This document shows, in pieces, positions 57,896 to 64,000 of a DNA stretch of 64,000 bases. The notes beneath the pieces are model-generated. The model did not search any database. It was not told where the DNA came from and was given only the letters and a program-made list of their open reading frames with translations. Each line of letters opens with the position of its first letter. The stretch's first letter is position 1. Source of the DNA: Clostridiales bacterium (GTDB lineage: Bacteria; Bacillota; Clostridia; Christensenellales; Aristaeellaceae); contig SFGO01000010.1 in assembly GCA_004556545.1 (NCBI GenBank), positions 1-64,000 on the forward strand, in the 5' to 3' direction. Position numbers and translations under genes: made by a program.

Positions 57896-58982
57896 CGGAA
57901 TTGCCCGTGGGCACCCGGGCGGCGATCTGCCCGTAGGTCATGTCCGGGCTGGTGCGCAGATTCACATAGCTGCCGCCTGCCGGATGCACCACCCGCCGGG
58001 TGGGACGGCTGGGCAGATTGTACAGCTTCAGGTAGCGGGTCATGACGTAGCCGGACATGCCGGTATTCTTGACCGTCACCGCCGACCATTCGGTTCCCTG
58101 CTCGTCCACCCAGAGCTGGGTGCCGTTGTACAGCTTGGCCTCCACGACGGAGGCGGTGGAAGCGTACTGCCGCAGGTTCAGCGCCTGCGAGCTCTTGGGA
58201 TTGTTGACCACCGCGTAGCTGCCGCCGCCCGCGCCGCCGCCGTTCCGGGCGGCGATGTCCTGCGCGGTATGCAGGCCCAGCGTCAGGAAGCTGCTGTCCA
58301 TGAAGCCGATGTAGCCGTCGATGGACACGTGCCACCAGCCGTTGCCCTGAGCCAGCACCATGACGTACCGGTCGCCGGAGAACTGATGAATCACGTCGTA
58401 CTGAAGACCGGGACCGGAGCGCAGATTCATGGGCGTATTGCCGGGGGTCTTGATGGTGGCCACGGTGCTGGAGGCGATCTGGTCGCTGACGGTGACGTAT
58501 TCGCTGCGCACATAGCCCGTCTGGCCGTTGATCTGCACCTGATACCAGCCGTTGGTCTGGCCGGTCACCAGCAGGGGCACGCCGTAATAGAAGATGCCCA
58601 GGACCTGCGCACTGTAGCTGGGCTGCGCCCGGAAGTTCAGGAACGCGCCGCCGTTCTGGTTGGTCACCAGCGCCACCCGGCTGGTCATGTATCCGCCGCC
58701 GGTGATGCTGATGTAGTTCTTGCTCATGTAGCCGCTTTTGCCGTCGGGCGTGACCACCCGATAGAAATTGTTCTGGCTGCCGATGATCTGCACCCAGGTG
58801 CCCCGGTTATACTGCCCCAGCCACGCGCTGGAGGAGCTCCCCTGCGAGCGCAGGTTCAGACTGTCCGTGTTGATGACGACGCCGTATTCTTCCGCCAGCG
58901 CCCCGGCGCAGAGCGAAAGAAGCATCTCCAGCGCCAGTACGAGTGCGGCCAGCTTTTTTCCTTTTCCCTTCAGGCTCTTCAT
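57807..58982 (-). CDS. Secreted protein with five SH3-type repeats
   Basis: This 391-residue protein has a signal peptide (KLAALVLALEMLLSLCAGAL then AEEYG) and five bacterial SH3 domains, each with a start like TDSLNLRSQGSSSSAWLGQY or TPMNLRSGPGLQYDVIHQFS and an end such as GYVRSEYV. A glycine spacer (ARNGGGAGGGSYAVV) separates the third and fourth. Such proteins bind the cell wall; there is no enzyme domain. The ATG at 58982 is preceded by a purine-rich site (CCAAAGGGGGCATTGGCT). Its 3' end overlaps the YwaF-like gene. Confidence 0.85.
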   Translation of the reverse strand: MKSLKGKGKKLAALVLALEMLLSLCAGALAEEYGVVINTDSLNLRSQGSSSSAWLGQYNRGTWVQIIGSQNNFYRVVTPDGKSGYMSKNYISITGGGYMTSRVALVTNQNGGAFLNFRAQPSYSAQVLGIFYYGVPLLVTGQTNGWYQVQINGQTGYVRSEYVTVSDQIASSTVATIKTPGNTPMNLRSGPGLQYDVIHQFSGDRYVMVLAQGNGWWHVSIDGYIGFMDSSFLTLGLHTAQDIAARNGGGAGGGSYAVVNNPKSSQALNLRQYASTASVVEAKLYNGTQLWVDEQGTEWSAVTVKNTGMSGYVMTRYLKLYNLPSRPTRRVVHPAGGSYVNLRTSPDMTYGQIAARVPTGNSVTILIPGQDWCKVTWNGYTGYMLTYFLQQ

Positions 58983-59077
58983 AGCCAATGCCCCCTTTGG
59001 TGATTCCGTCTGTATCCAATCAACGCGCGGAGGAAGCCGTTTCATCCCGACGCGCCGGAAAAATTTGCGGGATTGCC

Positions 59078-59908
59078 TTAAAATTCCTTGTGATATTTGG
59101 GCAGCGTCAGCACCGCTTCCACCGCCTGCGTCGCTTTTTCGTCCAGCTGCGGAACCGGGCCGGAATGACCGAACACCGTGCGGAGAAAGAATTCGTGGGT
59201 GCCGTTATTGCCCGTGACCGGGCTGCGGGTCACGTCCAGCACGGCGGTGTTTTCCTGCCGGTTCAGGGTGTCGATCAGCCGCAGCAGCAGGGGCAGATAC
59301 TTTTCCGGGGCGATCTCGCCGGTGCGCCGCGCCTCCGGGTCGTCCACCTCGAACAGGGGCTTGACCAGACAAAGCACCTCGCCCTGCCCGCCCATGATGG
59401 CCCGGTACAGGGGAACGGCTTTTTCGATGGAAAGATAGCTCAGATCCATACTGCCCAGATCGGGCTTCGGATCCAGCGCCAGCAGCCTTTCATCGCCCAG
59501 ATTGGTCTTTTCCAGATTGACCACCCGGGGGTTCTGGCTCAGGCTTCCCGCCAGCTGGCCGAAGCCTACCTCCACCGCGTACACCAGCGCCGCGCCGTGC
59601 TGCACCAGACAGTCGGTGAAGCCGCCGGTGCAGGCTCCCGCGTCGATGCATACGCGCCCTTCCGCTGAAATGCCGAAGTCGGCCAGCGCCCCCTCCAGCT
59701 TGTAGCCGCCCTTGCCCACATAGCGCTCGTTCAGGCCCCGCACGTTCATGGGCAGAGCCATATCCACCTTCTGCCCGCCGTTCAAGACCTTCACGCCGCC
59801 GCAGTAGACCGCGCCGCTCATCAGATAGGGGAGAGCGGCTTCTCTGGTTTCAAAGAAGCCCTCCCGGAGCAGACGCTCCATGGCCGTTGCTTTTTTCATG
59901 CCGCTCAT
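59078..59908 (-). CDS. tlyA: TlyA-family rRNA 2'-O-methyltransferase
   Basis: This 276-residue protein has an N-terminal S4 RNA-binding domain (MERLLREGFFETREAALPYL) and an FtsJ-type methyltransferase domain: VGKGGYKLEGALADF, then VCIDAGACTGGFTDCLVQHG (SAM-binding), DLGSMDLSYLSIEKAV and a C-terminal FLVKPLFEVDD-like segment. In other bacteria TlyA methylates 16S or 23S rRNA and influences capreomycin sensitivity. Overlaps the esterase gene by 4 bases (ATGA), so the two are co-expressed. Confidence 0.9.
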   Translation of the reverse strand: MSGMKKATAMERLLREGFFETREAALPYLMSGAVYCGGVKVLNGGQKVDMALPMNVRGLNERYVGKGGYKLEGALADFGISAEGRVCIDAGACTGGFTDCLVQHGAALVYAVEVGFGQLAGSLSQNPRVVNLEKTNLGDERLLALDPKPDLGSMDLSYLSIEKAVPLYRAIMGGQGEVLCLVKPLFEVDDPEARRTGEIAPEKYLPLLLRLIDTLNRQENTAVLDVTRSPVTGNNGTHEFFLRTVFGHSGPVPQLDEKATQAVEAVLTLPKYHKEF

Positions 59909-60684
59909 TCCGCCTTCGGCACGTTCAGCCAGGCCAGCACCTTTTCGATCTGGCGGTCCCAGAAATCCCAGGTATGGGCCGCGCCTTCTTCGGTGTCATA
60001 CCGGATAGAGAATTTTTCCCCGAAGCGGCGTACAAAGTCCTCGTTGGAGTCAAACAGGAAGTCCGCCGTGCCGCAGGCCATATACATCCGCGGCGCTTTG
60101 GCCGGGTCCAGCCGCTCTGCCACCCGGGTCAGGCAGTTGTCGCTCTGCCTAAACTCCTCGAAGGGGCCGAAAATGTCGGTCAGCTCCCGCAGGAAAGCGT
60201 CGTCCTTCTGAACGCTGTGCCGGAAGAAGTCGGCTTCCATTTCCACCGCGCCGGACAGGCTGGCCACCGCCGCGTACTTTTCCGGGCAGAGCAGCCCCAG
60301 CTTCATGGCCCCGTAGCCGCCCATGGAAAGCCCCGCCGCGAAACGCTCCTCCCGCTCATGGCTCAGGGGGAAGTACAGCTCCATCACCTTGGGCAGCTCC
60401 TCGCTGACAAAGGTGAAATACTTCGCGCCGTGCTTCATATCCGTATAGAAGGAACGGTTGACGCAGGGCATGACGATCGCCAGCCGGTACCGCCGGGCAT
60501 AAAACTCCAGCCGGGTCTGGCGGATCCAGTGGGTATGGTCGTCGCTGAGCCCGTGCAGCAGATACAGGGTGGGCAGCGGCTTGCCGTCCTGCTCCAGCAT
60601 GGTTTTCACTTCCGGCAGGATCACGCTGACGGTGACGTCGATATCCAGCACTCTGCTGTAATAATGAAATTCCGTGCAGGCCAT
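59905..60684 (-). CDS. Esterase D/S-formylglutathione-hydrolase-like protein
   Basis: This 259-residue alpha/beta hydrolase has the nucleophile elbow GLSMGGYGAMKLG, where Ser is in the G-x-S-M-G-G motif, and the oxyanion region LYLLHGLSDDHTHWIR. An Asp (ACGTADFLFDSNEDF) and His (EEGAAHTWDFW) complete the triad. Relatives are esterase D or putative feruloyl/acetyl esterases; the natural substrate is unknown. The ATG at 60684 has GAAGGAGGATATTTTT before it and is preferred over a longer frame. It lies next to the tryptophan T-box region but on the other strand. Confidence 0.88.
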   Translation of the reverse strand: MACTEFHYYSRVLDIDVTVSVILPEVKTMLEQDGKPLPTLYLLHGLSDDHTHWIRQTRLEFYARRYRLAIVMPCVNRSFYTDMKHGAKYFTFVSEELPKVMELYFPLSHEREERFAAGLSMGGYGAMKLGLLCPEKYAAVASLSGAVEMEADFFRHSVQKDDAFLRELTDIFGPFEEFRQSDNCLTRVAERLDPAKAPRMYMACGTADFLFDSNEDFVRRFGEKFSIRYDTEEGAAHTWDFWDRQIEKVLAWLNVPKAE

Positions 60685-60814
60685 AAAAATATCCTCCTTC
60701 GTAGGGTACAGAAAGATGATGATGTGCAAATCTTACCACATCGGGGAGGGGATGACAAGAGCTTTGCCTGCTTACCGCTCAGGAACAAAAACATTCCCAA
60801 AACAATTTTCCCTA

Positions 60815-60843
60815 TTGACAATCTGCCGCACCGGGTTTATGAT
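60815..60843 (+). promoter_or_regulatory. Promoter of the tryptophan transporter operon
   Basis: TTGACA (60815-60820), a 17-base spacer and TATGAT (60838-60843), directly before the T-box leader. Confidence 0.8.
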
Positions 60844-60849
60844 ACCTCC

Positions 60850-61119
60850 ATCAAACCGTTGAGGAAGAGTAGTAACCGCCAAGACGGGCTGGCAAAGGGA
60901 GCCGCGAGCAGTGGGACCGCGGCACAGCAGAAGGCGGCGAATGGACTTCCGAGGGCGGCGGCGAAAGCTGCAGGGCCGTAGTCGCTGACGGGAACCGCAC
61001 CCGTTATCCTGGCGGCGCGTATGATGGTACGCGACGGAAAGCTCTCCCCCATGGAGAGGAAATTGAGTGGCACCGCGGACATTCCGCCTCAAGCAACGAT
61101 CGTTGCTTGGGGCGTTTTT
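60850..61119 (+). promoter_or_regulatory. T-box riboswitch leader with a UGG (Trp) specifier
   Basis: The T-box sequence GTGGCACCGCGG is at 61067-61078. Stem I can be drawn: GGAAG (near 60863) pairs with CTTCC (near 60947), then an internal loop with AGTA on the 5' side and GAA-TGG-A on the 3' side, TGG at 60942-60944, then CCGCC/GGCGG. This is the specifier-loop form (loop E with AGUA/GAA), with UGG for tryptophan. The terminator is 61085-61119 (CGCCTCAAGCAACG/CGTTGCTTGGGGCG and TTTTT). Confidence 0.88.
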
Positions 61120-61206
61120 GTTTCCCCGATTCCATGAGAGGCAGAGCACAGTCACCATCAAATCAAACTTCCGCACCTGCGGAAAAACGAAAGGATGGAC
61201 TGAACC

Positions 61207-62187
61207 ATGAAAAAGACCCTGAAAATGCTGAGCTTCCTGACCTGCCTGGTACTGACCCTGACCGCCGTCTTCTGCGCCGTCGCAGAGGAAAAGACCTATA
61301 CCATCGGCATCGGCCAGTTTGCCGAGCATGGTTCTCTGGATAACTGCCGCACCGGCTTTTTGGAAGGGCTGGCCGAGGCGGGCATCGAAGAAGGAAAGAA
61401 TCTGACCGTGATCTATCAGAACGCGCAGGCGGATATGGGCATCGCCCAGCAGATTGCCGCTCAGTTCGCCGCCAAGCCTGTTGACCTGATGGTGGGCATC
61501 GCCACCCCCATGGCGCAGGCCTGCTATAACGCCGCCGCCGGGACGATTCCCACGATTTACACCGCTGTCAGCGACCCGGTAGCCGCCGGTTTCGCCGACG
61601 CTGAGGGCAAGGCTGCCGGCAATGCGACCGGCACCTCCGACGCGCTGCCCGTGGCCGCTCAGCTGGAAATGATCCGCGCCCTGATGCCGGAAGCCAAGGC
61701 CATCGGCATCCTGTACACCACCAGCGAGGTCAACTCCCTGTCTACCATCGAAACCTACAAGTCTCTGGCCGGTGATTACGGCTTTGAGATCGTGGAATCC
61801 GGCGTAAGCACCTCTGCCGATATTCCGCTGGCGCTGGACGCGCTGCTGCCCAAGGTGGACTGCCTGACCAACCTGACCGACAACACCGTGGTCAACGCGC
61901 TGGCGCTGGTGCTGGACAAGGCCAACGCCGCCGGAAAGCCCGTTTACGGCTCCGAGATCGAGCAGGTGAAGCTGGGCTGCGCCGCCGCCGAGGGGCTGGA
62001 TTACGTGGCGCTGGGCCGTCAGACCGGCCTGATGGCCGCTAAGGTGCTCAAGGGCGAAGCCGCCGCCAGCGATCTTCCCTATGAGATCATCACCGAGCCC
62101 AGCCTGTACGTGAATTCCAAGGTGCTGGAGAGCTTCGGCATCACCCTGCCGGAAGAGCTGGCCGCTCGGGCTGTGGAGGCGGAATAA
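61207..62187 (+). CDS. trpX: Tryptophan ABC transporter, substrate-binding protein
   Basis: This 326-residue protein has a signal peptide (MKKTLKMLSFLTCLVLTLTA then VFCAVAEE), possibly with a lipidated Cys near residue 23. The ABC_sub_bind-type body has GIGQFAEHGSLDNCRTGFLE, AKPVDLMVGIATPMAQACYN and IYTAVSDPVAAGF. TrpX homologues of lactic acid bacteria and clostridia are controlled by tryptophan T-boxes; the upstream leader supports the same substrate. The permease and ATPase follow. Ribosome binding site is AACGAAAGGATGGACTGAACC. Confidence 0.92.
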   Translation: MKKTLKMLSFLTCLVLTLTAVFCAVAEEKTYTIGIGQFAEHGSLDNCRTGFLEGLAEAGIEEGKNLTVIYQNAQADMGIAQQIAAQFAAKPVDLMVGIATPMAQACYNAAAGTIPTIYTAVSDPVAAGFADAEGKAAGNATGTSDALPVAAQLEMIRALMPEAKAIGILYTTSEVNSLSTIETYKSLAGDYGFEIVESGVSTSADIPLALDALLPKVDCLTNLTDNTVVNALALVLDKANAAGKPVYGSEIEQVKLGCAAAEGLDYVALGRQTGLMAAKVLKGEAAASDLPYEIITEPSLYVNSKVLESFGITLPEELAARAVEAE

Positions 62188-62206
62188 ACCGCAGAAATTT
62201 CCTGTT

Positions 62207-62240
62207 CCGCACAGGCGCGTTTCCCGCCCTGTGCGGGCTT
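62207..62240 (+). terminator. Attenuator-like hairpin between trpX and trpY
   Basis: CCGCACAGG (62207-62215) and CCTGTGCGG (62228-62236) arms followed by GCTTTT. It may lower expression of the permease and ATPase relative to the binding protein. Confidence 0.7.
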
Positions 62241-62301
62241 TTGACTGTTTTTTCTCTATTTGATTTTTGCTGCTACCCGTTGACACAATGGAGGGTTTGC
62301 C

Positions 62302-63180
62302 ATGGCACAGCTGCTGGGCGTACTGGAACAGGGCCTGATCTACGCCATTCTTGCATTGGGCGTGTACATCACGTTCAAAATTCTGGATTTCCCGGATATG
62401 ACGGTGGATTCCAGCTTTCCGCTGGGGGCCGCCGTAACGGCGCTGATGATCTCCGGCGGTCTGAATCCCCTGTGGAGCCTGCCCGCATCGCTGATCGCAG
62501 GCGCGCTGGCGGGAGCAATCACCGGCGTGATCCACGTGCGCTTCCGCGTGGGCGGCCTTTTGTCCGGCATTATCGTGATGACGGGCCTGTATTCCGTCAA
62601 CCTGCATATTGCGGGCCGCTCCAACGTGCAGCTGTTTTCCTTTGACACGCTCTTCAAAAATCCGCTGATTTCCGGCCTGCCCGCCGGGGTGCAGCCTTAT
62701 GCCCCGGTGATCGTGCTGGCGCTGCTGACGTTGCTGGTCAAGCTGCTGATGGACGGCTATCTGGCTACCCGTTCCGGCTTCCTGCTGCGGGCTACGGGCG
62801 ACAATCCCACGCTGGTGGCCAGTCTGGCCAAGGACAGCGGCCGGGTGAAGATTCTGGGGCTTGCCATCGCCAACGGACTGGTAGCGCTGGCCGGATGCGT
62901 CATGTGCCAGTACCAGCGTTATTTCGATATTTCCATGGGCACCGGCACGCTGGTGCTGGCGGTGGCCTCCGTCATCGTGGGCACCCAGCTCCTTCGGGGG
63001 CTTCGCTTCCTCAGGACCACCACGGCGGTGGTGCTGGGCTCCATTCTCTACAAGGCCTGCGTGGCGCTGGCGCTGAGCTTAGGTCTTTCCCCGTTCGACC
63101 TGAAGCTGGTGACGGCGGCGCTGCTGCTGGTCATCATCGTCGCGGGAGGACATCGAAAGAAGGTAAAACGCCATGCTTGA
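62302..63180 (+). CDS. trpY: Tryptophan ABC transporter, permease
   Basis: This 292-residue protein has about eight membrane helices and is of the branched-chain amino acid/purine permease type (COG4120): ILALGVYITFKILDFPDMTV, HVRFRVGGLLSGIIVMTGLY and RFLRTTTAVVLGSILYKACV. It forms the membrane channel for the TrpX substrate. It starts with a GGAGGGTTTGCC site at ATG and overlaps the ATPase gene by 8 bases. Confidence 0.92.
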   Translation: MAQLLGVLEQGLIYAILALGVYITFKILDFPDMTVDSSFPLGAAVTALMISGGLNPLWSLPASLIAGALAGAITGVIHVRFRVGGLLSGIIVMTGLYSVNLHIAGRSNVQLFSFDTLFKNPLISGLPAGVQPYAPVIVLALLTLLVKLLMDGYLATRSGFLLRATGDNPTLVASLAKDSGRVKILGLAIANGLVALAGCVMCQYQRYFDISMGTGTLVLAVASVIVGTQLLRGLRFLRTTTAVVLGSILYKACVALALSLGLSPFDLKLVTAALLLVIIVAGGHRKKVKRHA

Positions 63181-63946
63181 GCTTCAGAACATCGCCAAAT
63201 ATTATCAGGGCGGCACGGTCAACGAAACCTGTCTGTTCAAGGATTTTTCGCTGACCATTCCCGACCGGCAGTTCGTCTGCGTCATCGGCTCCAACGGCTC
63301 CGGCAAAACCTCCATGCTCAATATCATCTGCGGCTCCATCCCCATCGACGGGGGAAAGGTGCTGGTCAGCGGTCGGGACGTGACCGCCCTGCCCGAGCAC
63401 AAGCGTCACCGCATCATCGGCCGGGTGTATCAGAATCCGGCGTTGGGCACCTGCCCGTCCATGACCATTCTGGAAAACATGTCCATGGCGGATAACAAGG
63501 GCAAGCCCTTCGACCTGCACCGCTGCGTCAATCGGAAAAAGACCGACGAATACCGGGAGATGCTGGCGCAGCTGGGCCTTGGACTGGAGGATAAAATGGG
63601 CGTGCAGGTGGGCAACCTTTCCGGCGGCCAGCGGCAGGCCATGGCGTTGCTGATGAGCACCATGACTCCCATTGAATTTCTGATTCTGGACGAGCATACC
63701 GCCGCGCTGGATCCCAAAACGGCGGACATCATCATGCGCCTGACCGACCGAATCGTGAAGGAAAAGAAGCTGACCACGCTGATGGTGACGCATAACCTGC
63801 GCTATGCGCTGGAATACGGCGACCGCCTGCTGATGCTCCACGAGGGCAAGGCGGTGCTGGACCGGGCCGGACAGGAAAAGCAGGATACCCAGCTGGACGA
63901 GGTGCTCAAGCTGTTCAACGAGATCTCCGTGGAATGCGGGAACTGA
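63173..63946 (+). CDS. trpZ: Tryptophan ABC transporter, ATP-binding protein
   Basis: This 257-residue ABC ATPase powers the transporter. Walker A is GSNGSGKTS, followed by the Q-loop around RVYQNPALGTCPSM, the signature motif NLSGGQRQAMA, Walker B FLILDEHTAALDPKT and the H-loop MVTHNLRYALEYG. It overlaps trpY by 8 bases. The gene is complete; the remaining 54 bases of the window contain no feature. Confidence 0.95.
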   Translation: MLELQNIAKYYQGGTVNETCLFKDFSLTIPDRQFVCVIGSNGSGKTSMLNIICGSIPIDGGKVLVSGRDVTALPEHKRHRIIGRVYQNPALGTCPSMTILENMSMADNKGKPFDLHRCVNRKKTDEYREMLAQLGLGLEDKMGVQVGNLSGGQRQAMALLMSTMTPIEFLILDEHTAALDPKTADIIMRLTDRIVKEKKLTTLMVTHNLRYALEYGDRLLMLHEGKAVLDRAGQEKQDTQLDEVLKLFNEISVECGN

Positions 63947-64000
63947 AAAACGAAAAACGGAAAACGAAAAAGCCCGCTGCGCTTTCGGAAAAGAATGCCG

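Noticed and set aside
1..64000. tRNA, rRNA or replication origin
   Set aside because: No cloverleaf with the GTTCRA T-loop signature, no rRNA signature and no DnaA-box cluster were noticed by eye.

Overview
The window reads as a high-GC, Gram-positive, probably gut-associated member of the Clostridia. The evidence is the combination of an SCIFF peptide with its radical SAM maturase, an archaeal-type (type 3) prolyl-tRNA synthetase, two T-box leaders, a T-box-controlled tryptophan ABC transporter, LacI-regulated glycoside phosphorylases, and consensus TTGACA/TATAAT promoters with ribosome binding sites of the GGAGG type. I cannot name the species. No tRNA, rRNA or CRISPR array was seen.

Layout. 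0.1-3.2 kb: SCIFF precursor (scfA), its maturase (scfB) and an overlapping Orn/Lys/Arg-decarboxylase-like PLP enzyme. 3.2-6.9 kb: T-box leader, proS, a HAD phosphatase, a GNAT acetyltransferase and a P-loop kinase-like protein. 7.0-24.8 kb: a prophage structural and lysis block (terminase, portal, scaffold, capsid, connectors, tail tube, tail chaperone with a probable -1 frameshift, tape measure, distal tail, fibres, endolysin, holin) with no integrase, repressor or replication genes. It carries two cargo systems: a MuF head protein fused to a short AT-rich nuclease-like C-terminus followed by a small acidic gene (toxin/immunity candidate), and a complete-looking Fst-like type I toxin-antitoxin locus with an antisense RNA promoter and shared-end terminator. 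24.8-32.6 kb: MBL-fold hydrolase, a Cys/Pro-rich protein, a broken YcgL-type nucleotidyltransferase, a large secreted SdrD-B-like protein, a DUF362 ferredoxin protein and uridine kinase. 32.6-43.8 kb: VanZ/RDD membrane protein, then a LacI-controlled mannan module (CE2-like esterase, regulator, GH130 mannosyl-glucose phosphorylase), MscL with a zinc ribbon, membrane and SH3 proteins, an AIM24-like protein and a serine-recombinase remnant. 43.8-57.1 kb: a LacI-controlled glycan locus (GH20, GH38, GH130, sugar ABC transporter without ATPase, regulator, GH3) that fits N-glycan or mannoside breakdown. 57.1-64.0 kb: YwaF-like membrane protein, SH3-repeat secreted protein, tlyA, an esterase, and a T-box-controlled tryptophan ABC transporter.

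How it fits together. The two glycan modules share a logic: secreted or imported mannosides are deacetylated (CE2-like), trimmed (GH38, GH20, GH3) and phosphorolysed (two GH130 enzymes), with LacI proteins beside likely operators. A family of GC-rich palindromic repeats cuts across the map. A 75-bp unit is repeated in frame inside the terminase small-subunit gene, a related 74-bp unit is repeated twice between genes 43 kb away, and an identical 40-bp palindromic element sits in a prophage spacer and beside the recombinase remnant.
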